A stretch of DNA of 64,000 nucleotides from Methylomonas sp. AM2-LC (GTDB lineage Bacteria; Pseudomonadota; Gammaproteobacteria; Methylococcales; Methylomonadaceae). Location: NCBI RefSeq assembly GCF_039904985.1, contig NZ_CP157005.1:4731501-4795500 (forward strand), written 5' to 3'. A model generated the notes under the pieces. It searched no databases and was not told where the DNA came from. It saw nothing but the letters and a program-made list of their open reading frames with translations. Below are positions 36,353 to 45,338 of the stretch, in pieces. A program made the position numbers and the translations under genes. The first letter of the stretch is position 1. Each line of letters begins with the position of its first letter.

Positions 36353-38173
36353 CTATGTCTTATCCAGACTGGAGCGGAGTATGGGCAATCGCCCCTTGAC
36401 GATTCGGCCACCAGATAATTTGGCGATGTAATGCAAGTCCGGTAGTTGCCCCAATAACTGCGGTGCGAACAGATCGCCTTCTTCCTCCATCAGTCTTTCA
36501 CCGACATTGCCGGAAAATACCGTGGGATTAGTGGCGCTGGTGGCGACGCCCTGCGTGCGCATGATGTATTTCAGCCGGGTTTTCGGCAGATTGTCGGTGA
36601 TGTACTCCTGCGTCTCACTGTCCATGATGCGCAATGCGATCAGATTATTAACGTTGCCCAGCACTTGCCGGGCTTTGTCCTGGGAACCTGTGCGGGCAGC
36701 AAAATCGGCAAAGGTTTGGGTGGCGATGAACAAGCGTATTTTGGCACCCCGACCTTTGTTCAAAACCTGAATAAAAGGATCGTTGATGACTTCAGCGGCT
36801 TCGTCGACAAACACATTCACAGGTCTGTCCGAGACGCCGTAGTTGTAACGGTCGCCGGCCACCGCAGCCAGATCGGCCAGCAAAATTGATCCAATAGCGC
36901 TGCCGACTAAGCCATCGGACAGTGAATCCAGACCGATATAGGTCACCTGGGCTTTCTCGATGATATGGCCGGTATTGGTTATAGGACGCAGATCATCGGC
37001 ATCATTCGGATTCGGGGACAACAAAGGCCCCAATGGCCCTGAGGTCAGCATGTTCATGATTGGAATCAGGGAGGCAACCATCTTGCTGAAATGGGTACGA
37101 TCATGTTCGAACAAGGACAAAAGGCCTTCCAGGTCCAGATTAGCCGCCTGATACTGTGCAACTTCTCTATAAAAGCGCACTAAACCAGCAGCTTTGGAAT
37201 CGATGTCCTTGGCTGATTTTAGAAATGGTTTGGCTTCCTGCCGCCAATCGCCCAGTGCTTTATCGTAATAACGCTCCAGTGCCTGTATCACTAATGTCGA
37301 TGGCCCGCCTTCCAGATAGCGGCGCAATTTCACTAAAGTGGGTCGTTCTTCTATCACCATCAGTCCTTGAATCACGTTATCTAAGGATTTCTGGCCAAAA
37401 GCCTTGAAGGGATCGTTGGTGTTTTCGCTCGGCAATATGGCGGTAATGCGGCTAGCAATTTCCGAAGCCCTATTAAAATTGTGCAAAGGATCGAGACGTA
37501 CACTGTCTTCCGGAAAGGCCGGATGGAAATACACAAACCGGTCTGGCCGTTGAGCCAACTCACAAGCACGTTTGGCTGAGGCCATTAAATCTTTGTCGCC
37601 TTTAGGATCGATGATGATCACCGCTTCACCGCGCAATACCGCCTGAGTGACCAGCACATCGAATGCCCGCGTTTTACCTGCGCCGGTGGTGCCGACCAGT
37701 AAGGTGTGGCCTGCAGTATGCTGAATTGGTTGCCGAATATCGCTTTCCGAAATCTCCAACCCATGTATCCAGGCCGAGCCCATGCGTTGATGATCGGTTG
37801 GAATCAGGGTGGAGACATCGCGTTTTAAAATCTCATACGCCAATTGTGCGTGCTTCTGCACCCAATCAAAACCCCAGCCGAACCATAGTTCATCAGGGTG
37901 GCGTTTGACAGTCTGTATCAGTTTTTCCACATCAAGATATTGGAATTTAAACTGACTCAGTTGCCGCTTCCGGTACCAAAGACTGATGGTTGGTGGCAGA
38001 CGCCATAACACCATCACGCCACAGGCGATCATCAACCAGTTGAAGGGTTCGTGCGGCAAACCCGACCAGCGGCTGGTCAAAAATGCCAGTCCAGCGCCGA
38101 CTATCCAGCCAGCAATGGCAGTGACTTCAAAGATTGGCCGCCAAGGAAATTGGTAGTCGTAATCGGACTTCAT
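36353..38173 (-). CDS. traD: TraD, type IV coupling protein
   Basis: The protein has 606 residues. Two N-terminal membrane helices (near 15-33 and 42-60) precede the ATPase. Walker A VGTTGAGKTRAFD is near residue 158, IIIDPKGDKDL follows, and Walker B NVFVDEAAEVI is near 453, with IRLFIATQTFADFAAR after it. It recruits the relaxase-DNA complex to the channel and pumps DNA. It overlaps traI by 4 bp and matches the SXT-type TraD rather than F TraD in length. Confidence 0.95.
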   Translation of the reverse strand: MKSDYDYQFPWRPIFEVTAIAGWIVGAGLAFLTSRWSGLPHEPFNWLMIACGVMVLWRLPPTISLWYRKRQLSQFKFQYLDVEKLIQTVKRHPDELWFGWGFDWVQKHAQLAYEILKRDVSTLIPTDHQRMGSAWIHGLEISESDIRQPIQHTAGHTLLVGTTGAGKTRAFDVLVTQAVLRGEAVIIIDPKGDKDLMASAKRACELAQRPDRFVYFHPAFPEDSVRLDPLHNFNRASEIASRITAILPSENTNDPFKAFGQKSLDNVIQGLMVIEERPTLVKLRRYLEGGPSTLVIQALERYYDKALGDWRQEAKPFLKSAKDIDSKAAGLVRFYREVAQYQAANLDLEGLLSLFEHDRTHFSKMVASLIPIMNMLTSGPLGPLLSPNPNDADDLRPITNTGHIIEKAQVTYIGLDSLSDGLVGSAIGSILLADLAAVAGDRYNYGVSDRPVNVFVDEAAEVINDPFIQVLNKGRGAKIRLFIATQTFADFAARTGSQDKARQVLGNVNNLIALRIMDSETQEYITDNLPKTRLKYIMRTQGVATSATNPTVFSGNVGERLMEEEGDLFAPQLLGQLPDLHYIAKLSGGRIVKGRLPILRSSLDKT

Positions 38174-40683
38174 GGCTTTATGTGTAATAGGAAACGACCG
38201 TCGACGTGGCGGCAGTCAGGGTGATTGTGGATTTCCCTCAGTAATAGAGATCGTTTCAAATTGGTATAAAATTTGGCATATTCAGAAATAGTGGCGTTGT
38301 CTATCTCACGCCAATTTTCTTCATCTGAAGTCTGGGCTGTTACTGGCAGTGATTTTAATATTTGTTCGATTACTGCCGTCGCCGCTAAGCTGTATGACGA
38401 AGTATTAAAATCTATCGGGCGATCGGATTCTGACTGGTCGGGGTAATCTTTAGGGTAAAGCTGCTCAGAATTTGGTAGTGGAGTTTTTAATTCTTTCAGT
38501 GTTGAATTTTTGCCGTCAGTGCTGCCAGTTCCGTTAGTAAGTTTGGTGAGCGCGGATGGTTGTCCACTATTTTGGAATTCCGGCTGACCTTCCTGATCTT
38601 TCGCCAACGTCTTTTGATTCTGCTGTTTGGCAGATGTTTCGATTGTTTTAGGCGCTGGATTGGTTTTTAGAGGCTTGGGCGATTTTGGTGCGGTTTCTTT
38701 AGCTTTCTGAACAGTTGTTTGTGTTTTTGGCTGAGTTGAGGTCAGTAGCAGTTTCAACATCGCGCTTGGTTCTGGAGCTAAAAGCACACCTCGCACTTCT
38801 TGAATAACTTGGACTTTACGCATCGGCGACAGGATGTCGGTGATGATCCAGCCTTGGTCATCTAGGGTTTTGATGAACAGATTGAGATCAACACCGATTT
38901 TCTGCGCAACGCCAGGGAATGAAAGTAACAATTTGTTTTGTGTCTCTAACAAATCCACGCCGATTTGCCAATGACCGTCGTTTATCTCCTGGGCAATTCT
39001 TATCAGCCATTCGCCAGCCACACCTTGATTTGAGAGCCATTTTTGGGCTGAAGCTGTATTTTTCTCAGTAAGTGCTGGTTTTTCCAGAACTCCATAGGCT
39101 TTACCGTTTTCAGCCTCGCTCGTAAGTGTTTTGGAGGTATTGCTTGTCTTATTTAACTTGGTTGATTTTGACGGAGGTTGATCGCTTTGGCTGGCGGCGG
39201 TGTTGGTTGATTCACTGACAGATAAAGGCGGCTCTACAGCAAGATTAGCCTCAGAGATAACCAACTGTTCCTGATTGTTTTGATTGGACTTGGGATTGAT
39301 GAGAACTTGATTCTCCGCGTTTTCCAACTGACTATCCTGTATCTCGATTGGAATTATCACAGTTGGTTTGGCAATACTGTTTGTTACTTTAGCAACAGAT
39401 GACTTTTTCTTGTCTGCTTGAGACGATACCTTGGCTGTCTCCGTTGTTGAAAATTCCGAGGCAACATCATCGTCAATTATTTCGATGCCTTCAATGACAA
39501 CAGGTGGTTCATTGCTGAATATCAATTCCAGGGATGCCAGTCGTAACATGTAGAGGGTGTTATTTAAACCCTGCGGTTGCATGCGCCAGTAACGATACTG
39601 TCTACCATCCGCATAGATTTTAGGAATCGCCAGGCCGCGCTCGATCAAAATATCGGCCAAGGTATCTTCATCTCTTGGTATACCTGGGACTTTATCTTTG
39701 GCCAGGATATCGACAATATCCTGAGCACCGGTACGCCAGACGATATGCAGGCCTTCCTTGAAACGCCAGAGGCGGGCGCCTTTTTCGTTGGCAAGCCATT
39801 GCCCTGATTTGATCAGCCGGCGCATGGCATCGAACAGGTATTTTTCAATCGGCATACCCATAGCCGAATCCACGCTGTGGTAATGAGATTTCAAATCCCG
39901 CTCCACACTTCTGCAATCTGCGGAAATCACGAGTTCATAAAGTTTGGCGCCACGATCCAGACCGTTAATAGCTTCCAGCATGGCTTGCATGATTTCCGGA
40001 CCTTGTTCCAGGATATAGCTTCTCGAACTGCGGGTGAGAACCCGCTCGATTACCAAAGCAGAAAATTGTTCATGGCGCTTATGCCGGTTTTCCCGCCAGC
40101 GCAGAAAATACCGGTCTATGCCATTTTGGGCTGCCCAGTCGTTGAGGTTTTCATCGCAAGGGTTCCAGATATGCTTGCCGTCTCGGTCAACCACCGCCAT
40201 GTCGGAAACTGGTTTGCCGATGTCATGTAACAGTCCTGCAAAACAAACAGCCAGTCGCCAGCGTAATTCTAATTCCTTACGTGTTCTGGGTGTGGCGTCC
40301 GTGGCAAACAAACAACCCTGAGAAGCCAAAGTTGCCCAATACGCGACTTCTAGCCCATGCCGGAACAAGCCTCCAGCCCCTCGATGATGGTGGGATTCTG
40401 AGGCGGGCAGCAGATGACTGAAAGCGGCATAGCGGGCGATGACCGGCGCGGCAATGGTATGGTAGAGGTTGGACGGCAGAGCCAGTGCTTGCTCAATGGC
40501 TTGTATCAGTTCGGCTTGACTGGTCAGTATGCGATCGACAGGTGCAGCGGGTAAGCCCTTCATAAATGGCGGGTAACGCGGAATCTCTTCGTCGAGTACA
40601 GTCTGGACAATAGGTTGTACAGATCTGTCTCCGAACAGACGTTTGGCTAGGCGGCTCATGAAGTGGGTAGTAATCGATGTCAT
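38170..40683 (-). CDS. traI: TraI, MobH-family relaxase
   Basis: The protein has 837 residues. The N-terminal TraI_2 domain has the MobH histidine motif SHHHRGAGGLFRHGLEVA near residue 97 and an HD-type metal site FAGLLHDIGKPVSD near residue 150. A long, low-complexity linker (residues 400-660) precedes the C-terminal TraI_2_C domain. It nicks oriT and leads the strand into the recipient. It is the first gene of the traI-traD-DUF4400 operon and is divergent from the small lipoprotein-rep operon, with tra motifs in the shared gap. A later in-frame ATG at 40659 is possible. Confidence 0.95.
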   Translation of the reverse strand: MTSITTHFMSRLAKRLFGDRSVQPIVQTVLDEEIPRYPPFMKGLPAAPVDRILTSQAELIQAIEQALALPSNLYHTIAAPVIARYAAFSHLLPASESHHHRGAGGLFRHGLEVAYWATLASQGCLFATDATPRTRKELELRWRLAVCFAGLLHDIGKPVSDMAVVDRDGKHIWNPCDENLNDWAAQNGIDRYFLRWRENRHKRHEQFSALVIERVLTRSSRSYILEQGPEIMQAMLEAINGLDRGAKLYELVISADCRSVERDLKSHYHSVDSAMGMPIEKYLFDAMRRLIKSGQWLANEKGARLWRFKEGLHIVWRTGAQDIVDILAKDKVPGIPRDEDTLADILIERGLAIPKIYADGRQYRYWRMQPQGLNNTLYMLRLASLELIFSNEPPVVIEGIEIIDDDVASEFSTTETAKVSSQADKKKSSVAKVTNSIAKPTVIIPIEIQDSQLENAENQVLINPKSNQNNQEQLVISEANLAVEPPLSVSESTNTAASQSDQPPSKSTKLNKTSNTSKTLTSEAENGKAYGVLEKPALTEKNTASAQKWLSNQGVAGEWLIRIAQEINDGHWQIGVDLLETQNKLLLSFPGVAQKIGVDLNLFIKTLDDQGWIITDILSPMRKVQVIQEVRGVLLAPEPSAMLKLLLTSTQPKTQTTVQKAKETAPKSPKPLKTNPAPKTIETSAKQQNQKTLAKDQEGQPEFQNSGQPSALTKLTNGTGSTDGKNSTLKELKTPLPNSEQLYPKDYPDQSESDRPIDFNTSSYSLAATAVIEQILKSLPVTAQTSDEENWREIDNATISEYAKFYTNLKRSLLLREIHNHPDCRHVDGRFLLHIKP

Positions 40684-40701
40684 AACTCATGATCATGGCA
40701 A

Positions 40702-40762
40702 AAAATGACGTGCATTTTGCTGACGCAGCTTGTCATTTTGGGTCTCTGCGTCAGACAAATCA
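40702..40762. promoter_or_regulatory. Nested inverted repeats and two tra boxes in the traI/rep divergent gap
   Basis: CTGACGCAG (40720-40728) and CTGCGTCAG (40746-40754) form a perfect inverted pair that extends into TTTG/CAAA with one bulge. AAAATGAC (40702-40709) pairs with GTCATTTT (40732-40739). Read outwards, each arm gives a tra box: minus strand CTGCGTCAGCAAAATGC toward traI, plus strand CTGCGTCAGACAAATCA toward the gene at 40812. This fits coordinated control of both operons. Confidence 0.55.
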
Positions 40763-40811
40763 TGTTTTTTTGTGGTTAGGGTAGTTGGCTTGCTTTTATT
40801 CAGGAGTCATT

Positions 40812-41321
40812 ATGAAATCTATGTCCCCCATGGCCTGCCGCCTTATTTTGTGTTCGATGATCTGTACCGCTTGCGCCGATATGACCCAAGTCGTCACGCC
40901 AACCGATACACTTGCTGTCAGATCAAGTATCGGTGAAACGGTGATTGAATCGATTTTATCCAGTTCGATTCCTGAAACACCTTGGCGACTGGATAATGCC
41001 TGGCAAGGCGGAGAGTTAGTCGGTGCAGTTTTGCGAGCCACGTCCATTGAGCATGTTGTCAGGCAAAACGCAAAGCCACTATTTCAATCAGTAAAAACGA
41101 ACGAAGCAGTTGGGATTGAACAACTAGCCCTGGTTGAAACCAATACTGCTGGAAAATTTGATGTCGATGTCACTGATCCGGAGATGACTGAGCGTGCCTG
41201 GCGAAAATATTGTCACCATCAACTCGACATGACAGCCGATGAGCACACCTTGGTTGCTCATACCCAAATTCCGCACAATATCCTGAACCGGGGTTGCAAT
41301 CCCGGCAATCTGAAGAAGTAA
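40812..41321 (+). CDS. Small putative lipoprotein upstream of rep
   Basis: Start ATG 40812 follows AGGAG; it gives 169 residues. The N terminus has a short hydrophobic leader ending MICTAC, a possible lipobox. The rest is soluble, with SSIPETPWRLDNAWQGGELVG and a Cys pair in the second half. No family is recognised. It is 9 nt before the rep gene in one operon, with a tra box 49 nt upstream of its ATG. A link to transfer or exclusion is possible but not shown. Confidence 0.7.
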   Translation: MKSMSPMACRLILCSMICTACADMTQVVTPTDTLAVRSSIGETVIESILSSSIPETPWRLDNAWQGGELVGAVLRATSIEHVVRQNAKPLFQSVKTNEAVGIEQLALVETNTAGKFDVDVTDPEMTERAWRKYCHHQLDMTADEHTLVAHTQIPHNILNRGCNPGNLKK

Positions 41322-41330
41322 GGGCGCGTT

Positions 41331-42197
41331 ATGGATAACACAGATATCAACTCCATAGCGAATCTTACCGAGCGGTTCCAGCAATTGGCAGACCGCAAAA
41401 AAGCCAAACTGAAAGTCGTTGAACCCTTGGAGATGATACCAAGTTGGCCGACCAGTATGCGCGGCACGCCGAATGCCTGTTTGCGCAGTGCATTGTTTGC
41501 CGGCATTCAAGGTAATGAGCGTATTGCTTATAAAAAACGTACGTTGTTGGCTGCGGTCGATGGGATCGAAGTGCGGTATTTAGGCGTGCAATTGAATCAG
41601 TCCGATCTGGATGTCTGGATGCATATCGTGCATCTGTCCAGGCAGCAATTACCCGGATTCAATGTCACTTTCAGTGCGCATGCCATGCTAACCGCATTAG
41701 GCAGAAGTACCGGTAAGAGTCAGCATGAATGGCTGAAAGAATCCATGGCTAGACTCGGCGGCGCCTTTGTGGAAATGACCTTCAACGGCCGCGATACCTT
41801 TGGCGAAAAAGGTTTTCTGCGTTATCACCGGGATGAGCGTACTCAGCGTTACGTGGTCGAACTCACGGAATCGATGCTTCGGCTATTTGAGGATGGCTAC
41901 ACGTATATTGAATTTGCTCAACGGCAAAAACTGCGCAAACATCCACTGGCATTGTGGCTGCACGGATTCTTATCTTCACACGCAGCGCCTTACCCCTTAA
42001 AAATCACCACTATCCACCGTTTGAGCGGCAGTAGCGCCAAAACACTTAGGGATTTCAAATACCGGTTACGCAAAGCCCTGGATGCTTTGGTCGCGATCGG
42101 CACCCTGGAAAGTTTTGAAGTGGAGGAGGATTCGGTCAAGATCAAAAAACATCCAACCCCTTGTCAGAAAAGGCATTTGGACGGCAAACCCCACTAA
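41331..42197 (+). CDS. repA: Plasmid replication initiator (TrfA/RepA-like)
   Basis: The protein has 288 residues of the iteron-binding initiator type. It shows IEVRYLGVQLNQSDLDVWMHIVHLSRQ, FNVTFSAHAMLTALGRSTGKSQHEWLKESMARL and a second winged-helix part HPLALWLHGFLSSHAAPYPLKI, then KTLRDFKYRLRKALDALVAIG. These are the features of TrfA-like and IncW/IncA/C RepA initiators. Eight iterons begin 7 nt after the stop, so binding there and melting the AT-rich segment is the expected role. Confidence 0.9.
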   Translation: MDNTDINSIANLTERFQQLADRKKAKLKVVEPLEMIPSWPTSMRGTPNACLRSALFAGIQGNERIAYKKRTLLAAVDGIEVRYLGVQLNQSDLDVWMHIVHLSRQQLPGFNVTFSAHAMLTALGRSTGKSQHEWLKESMARLGGAFVEMTFNGRDTFGEKGFLRYHRDERTQRYVVELTESMLRLFEDGYTYIEFAQRQKLRKHPLALWLHGFLSSHAAPYPLKITTIHRLSGSSAKTLRDFKYRLRKALDALVAIGTLESFEVEEDSVKIKKHPTPCQKRHLDGKPH

Positions 42198-42203
42198 AAT
42201 GGC

Positions 42204-42397
42204 ACGGCATTCGACCGACGCTATTTTGCGCCTGTTTTAGCTCATCGACACGGCATTCGACCGACGGGGATACGGCATTCGACCGATACAGGCACGGCAT
42301 TCGGCCGACGGGGTAACGGCATTCGACCGACAGGCACGGCATTAGGCCGACGCAAAGCACGGCATTCGACCGACGTTTGACACGGCATTCGACCGAC
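42204..42397 (+). repeat. Eight iterons of the replication origin
   Basis: A 16-bp unit ACGGCATTCGACCGAC, exact or with one or two changes, starts at 42204, 42250, 42272, 42294, 42316, 42336, 42359 and 42382. Spacing is 20-23 bp, about two helical turns, except for the first gap of 46 bp (two periods). The copies at 42294 and 42336 read CGGCCGAC or AGGCCGAC at the end. All are in one orientation, next to the initiator gene. Confidence 0.95.
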
Positions 42398-42480
42398 GCT
42401 CAGCCCGTTTTTTAAAATCGCCGCAGACCTTGTCAGGCAAGGCTTACAGCGATTTTGAAAACAGCAAAAAAATGGGTGCT

Positions 42481-42536
42481 AATCTATTTATAATCTTTTT
42501 TTAATCTTTATATAGGGATTTGTCATCTGTGGATAA
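42481..42536. other. oriV: Origin of replication: AT-rich segment and DnaA box
   Basis: Three TAATCT-type repeats lie in an AT-rich run (42481-42512), a probable unwinding element. A perfect DnaA box TGTGGATAA (reverse of TTATCCACA) is at 42528-42536. With the iterons this completes the normal order: rep, iterons, AT-rich segment, DnaA box. Confidence 0.85.
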
Positions 42537-42559
42537 CTTTTAAGGTTAGAGTTTGGTAT

Positions 42560-43903
42560 TCACAGTAACTTAGGAGACACTTTGGGTATTTCGGCGGCGA
42601 TGTTATTGGCGTGTTCGCATTGCCGCAGCAGAATGCCTCCAATCCCGTCCAAGATAGGTTGCTTGGCTCCGTTTTGAATCAGTTCTATCTGTAATTTGGG
42701 CCAGACAGTGGAGATTTTGTTAGCCAACTGCTTGAGTTCGCGACTAACCAGTTTGGGATTGAGCCTGCATTCTTGAGCCATCAAAGCCCAGTCGTAGGCA
42801 GACAAATCCGTTGGATTGAAGTTATCGCCAATCGCCATGGCCAGCGTATCGGCGATTCGATCCTCTGCGTACAACAGGCAACAAACCAGATCATAAGCCG
42901 GGGCCAGACTCAATCCGCCGGCATCCATGAAAAATGACAGGTTTTTGCCATGCGCATCGGTGTTTCCGATCAAGACTTGAAAAATAGCCCACCGTAACAA
43001 GCCTACACGATCAACAGCGGGTTTCGAACTGGCTTGATCCAGTAAAGCAAACAGTTTGGGCAAGGACGCGCCCTCCCTTATATGCTGAACATCGCGGCCA
43101 TCGCCATAAGGACGCTCGTATTTCATACTGACGCCTAAACCCAAGGCTTGGCAGCCATCAATGCAATGCAAACGCTGGATATGATCAGCCTGTATCACTC
43201 GATCAAAGCGCTGGATCAATACAATCGGTTCCGGTATCCATAGCATATTGGTTTCTGCCGTAGGTATACCGACCGCTTTAGCCAGTTTCATACACGCAAA
43301 TTCATTGATGGTCATCCCTTTCAGGCGTGACTGGATAGGGTCTGGTTTGAGAATGTGGGTGGACGCCAACTGGTCGCCATCGACTAAATACCAATGGCCG
43401 TGTTTTTCGAGTACAGCGATTTTGTCCTGGTGGCCTGCAATCGATAATCGTACTTTACCGTCCCAAACTGTGAAGGCATCATCAGGGCGAGAACGGATAC
43501 GCACTGACAATTCCTCTTGGGACAATAATCGCATGCTTGACGCGACTGGCTCAAGCTCCGTTTGAGTGGGGCGATCTGCCAGATTGATAGTCAAAGCACC
43601 TGCCGTTTCCTGACCTAAAGCGATCAGTAACCCCATTAAGTTGGCTTTTGAAACTTTGTTGGCCAATGCCGCATCATCCAAGGCTTGGCCTTCCGGCAAC
43701 AGGTTCTGAAAAAACTGTCTCACGGCGGCGCTATGCTGTTCTGCTGAGATTATGCCAGTATCCAGGGGCAAGACTGGGCTAAGCGGAAATCGCTTTTCCT
43801 GACTTAACCAGTTTGCTGAATATTCGAACTGGTAAAGACCGCTATCGTTATCCACCCTTAGCCAACCAATACACTGTCCGTTGGCTTTGACTTCAAGTTT
43901 CAT
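42560..43903 (-). CDS. hipA: HipA-type serine/threonine kinase toxin
   Basis: The protein has 447 residues, normal for HipA. The N-terminal subdomain has GWLRVDN and FPLSPVLPL. The kinase core includes KLAKAVGIPTAE, LIQRFDR, the catalytic loop LIGNTDAHGKNLSFF near residue 310 and SLAPAYDLVC as the metal site. HipA kinases phosphorylate tRNA synthetases and cause growth arrest. The gene overlaps the hipB stop by 4 bp, antitoxin first. Confidence 0.92.
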   Translation of the reverse strand: MKLEVKANGQCIGWLRVDNDSGLYQFEYSANWLSQEKRFPLSPVLPLDTGIISAEQHSAAVRQFFQNLLPEGQALDDAALANKVSKANLMGLLIALGQETAGALTINLADRPTQTELEPVASSMRLLSQEELSVRIRSRPDDAFTVWDGKVRLSIAGHQDKIAVLEKHGHWYLVDGDQLASTHILKPDPIQSRLKGMTINEFACMKLAKAVGIPTAETNMLWIPEPIVLIQRFDRVIQADHIQRLHCIDGCQALGLGVSMKYERPYGDGRDVQHIREGASLPKLFALLDQASSKPAVDRVGLLRWAIFQVLIGNTDAHGKNLSFFMDAGGLSLAPAYDLVCCLLYAEDRIADTLAMAIGDNFNPTDLSAYDWALMAQECRLNPKLVSRELKQLANKISTVWPKLQIELIQNGAKQPILDGIGGILLRQCEHANNIAAEIPKVSPKLL

Positions 43904-44199
43904 AGCGGGTTACTCGTTAAATCGGCCAAGCGTCGACGGGCGACATCGCGTTGCGAATTCGGCACGACCAGCAGTGACACACCCAAGGCTTGAGCGACTT
44001 GCAGAATTTTGCCAATACTCACGCCTGCTTTGCCGGCCTCGATATCCACCAGAGTCTGCAAGGCAACCCCAATGCTCAGAGCGGCATCTTCCTGCCTCAA
44101 CCCTGCCTGCGTGCGAGCAGCGCGAATGGCCGCGCCTAATGTGACAGGGCTATCCAGGAAAGGATCGTCAGGAAAATTTGTAGGGATGACTCGTTTCAT
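43900..44199 (-). CDS. hipB: HipB-type HTH antitoxin
   Basis: The protein has 99 residues with an XRE helix-turn-helix: LGAAIRAARTQAGLRQEDAALSIGVALQTLVDIEAG, then SIGKILQVAQALGVSLLVV. It binds HipA and represses the operon. The sequence before the start is AT-rich with TATAGTATATTTATA, which probably holds its operator and promoter. The order is the usual hipB then hipA. Confidence 0.9.
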   Translation of the reverse strand: MKRVIPTNFPDDPFLDSPVTLGAAIRAARTQAGLRQEDAALSIGVALQTLVDIEAGKAGVSIGKILQVAQALGVSLLVVPNSQRDVARRRLADLTSNPL

Positions 44200-44358
44200 A
44201 AAATACTCCTATAGTATATTTATAAGTCTAATTATGAAGTCTGTCAACAAAAAATAGGTAATAGCGGATTTTATTGTTTTATTTCGAAAGACTGGATATA
44301 AAATATACAATATTAGAATTTTAGGTTCCCCGATTGACACCCTCAATATCACTTTTGT

Positions 44359-44829
44359 TCAACGTTCACGGTTTTGCGTAGCCTTACGATAGCTTTGCAG
44401 GGCATCGCGTATTTTGCCCAAGAGATCGATTTGTTTTCGAATATCGACAAATTCGGTTTCCAACTCTTCAACCAATTCCGCTTCCCATTCAGGCTCCCCT
44501 TGCAGAATACGCACCAATGGATAACGATAGCCTGGGCCTTTTTTGAGGTACTTAGCTATGGATTTACGCTGGCCGTTTTCGCGTATCATTGCCAGCTGAA
44601 ACCACTCGATGCTGAATGAGAGTTTCTCCTCCCGGCGTCGAACCCGTACGCCTATTCGGCCACGCTGGGAAGTTTCGTGTTTTGATTGTTCAGCCTTCCA
44701 GCGTAACCAATAATCATCAACCAATAGTTGGGCTTCTGAGTGCAGCCGCTCAACTTTAGACTCAAGCCAAACCAAAACCTGTGCTTCAGTAAATTCGGGT
44801 GGCAAAATATTTGCTGTTTCAATTTTCAT
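44359..44829 (-). CDS. mobI: MobI-like mobilisation protein
   Basis: The protein has 156 residues. It is charged and helical, with ESKVERLHSEAQLLVDDYWLRW at the start, then QRGRIGVRVRRREEKLSFSIEW and a long C-terminal helix with LVEELETEFVDIRKQIDLL. This fits the MobI family of SXT and IncA/C, a protein encoded beside oriT and needed for MobH transfer. The match is by pattern and position rather than a strong signature. Upstream lies a cluster of octamer repeats. It is divergent from traF, as in the related elements, where oriT lies just upstream of mobI. Confidence 0.55.
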   Translation of the reverse strand: MKIETANILPPEFTEAQVLVWLESKVERLHSEAQLLVDDYWLRWKAEQSKHETSQRGRIGVRVRRREEKLSFSIEWFQLAMIRENGQRKSIAKYLKKGPGYRYPLVRILQGEPEWEAELVEELETEFVDIRKQIDLLGKIRDALQSYRKATQNRER

Positions 44830-44833
44830 GATT

Positions 44834-45119
44834 AATCCCTAATACTTAACTATAGGGATTGAGTCCATCTATCCCTATAGTCTTTTTGACGTTAAAAAAT
44901 GGGTGTTTTCCAGCCTAAATCTAAAAACCAAACCGCTAATTCCCTATGGAATTTCTGGAACTTAAATCCCTATTCCTATAGGGATTCTTACAATGGAATC
45001 GACCGGATTATCGAGGCTGTCGTCCCTATTCAAATTGGCAATTGGTCAATCCCTATTGAAAATTTCGCCTTCGAATTTTCTGTGCTTTTTACCATTCAAA
45101 TCCCATATCTATAGGGATT
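44834..45119. repeat. Repeat cluster (AATCCCTA/TAGGGATT) upstream of mobI: candidate oriT
   Basis: The octamer occurs in both orientations at 44834, 44853, 44965, 44979, 45048 and 45112, with near copies at 44871, 44941 and 45023. At 44965-44986 two copies make a perfect inverted repeat AATCCCTA-TTCCTA-TAGGGATT, and at 45046-45059 TCAAT-CCCT-ATTGA is another. In SXT and IncA/C the transfer origin lies beside mobI. No nick site can be placed. The segment has no supported gene. Confidence 0.6.
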
Positions 45120-45208
45120 GGGTTACTGCATTCCTATGCGGGATCACTGATCTTGATTCGCTTAAGAAACTAGGTGAATGTTGGGGAATTTTAAATCGAC
45201 ACTTTGAA

Positions 45209-45326
45209 CAAATGGCTGACGCAGATAGCGAAAATCGCCACCTTTTGCAATCATCTTGCCTAGCATAAATTTGATGATTTTTGGATGACGTAGAGTGTTA
45301 ATTTGCACTTCTGCGTCGGCAAATCA
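45209..45326. promoter_or_regulatory. Paired tra boxes between mobI and traF
   Basis: Plus strand CTGCGTCGGCAAATCA (45311-45326) lies just before traF. Minus strand CTGCGTCAGCCATTTG (45224 to 45209) faces mobI. A weaker copy, ATGACGTAG, is at 45285-45293. The pairing in a divergent gap repeats the arrangement at 40.7 kb. Confidence 0.5.
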
Positions 45327-45338
45327 GTAGCGGAGATA

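Noticed and set aside
42048..42056. TAGGGATT copy inside the rep gene as part of the oriT repeat set
   Set aside because: It is a single copy in coding sequence and may occur by chance.
42204..42397. The iteron block as a CRISPR array
   Set aside because: The units are 16 bp with spacers of 4-7 bp and lie at a rep gene, with no cas genes; they are replication iterons.
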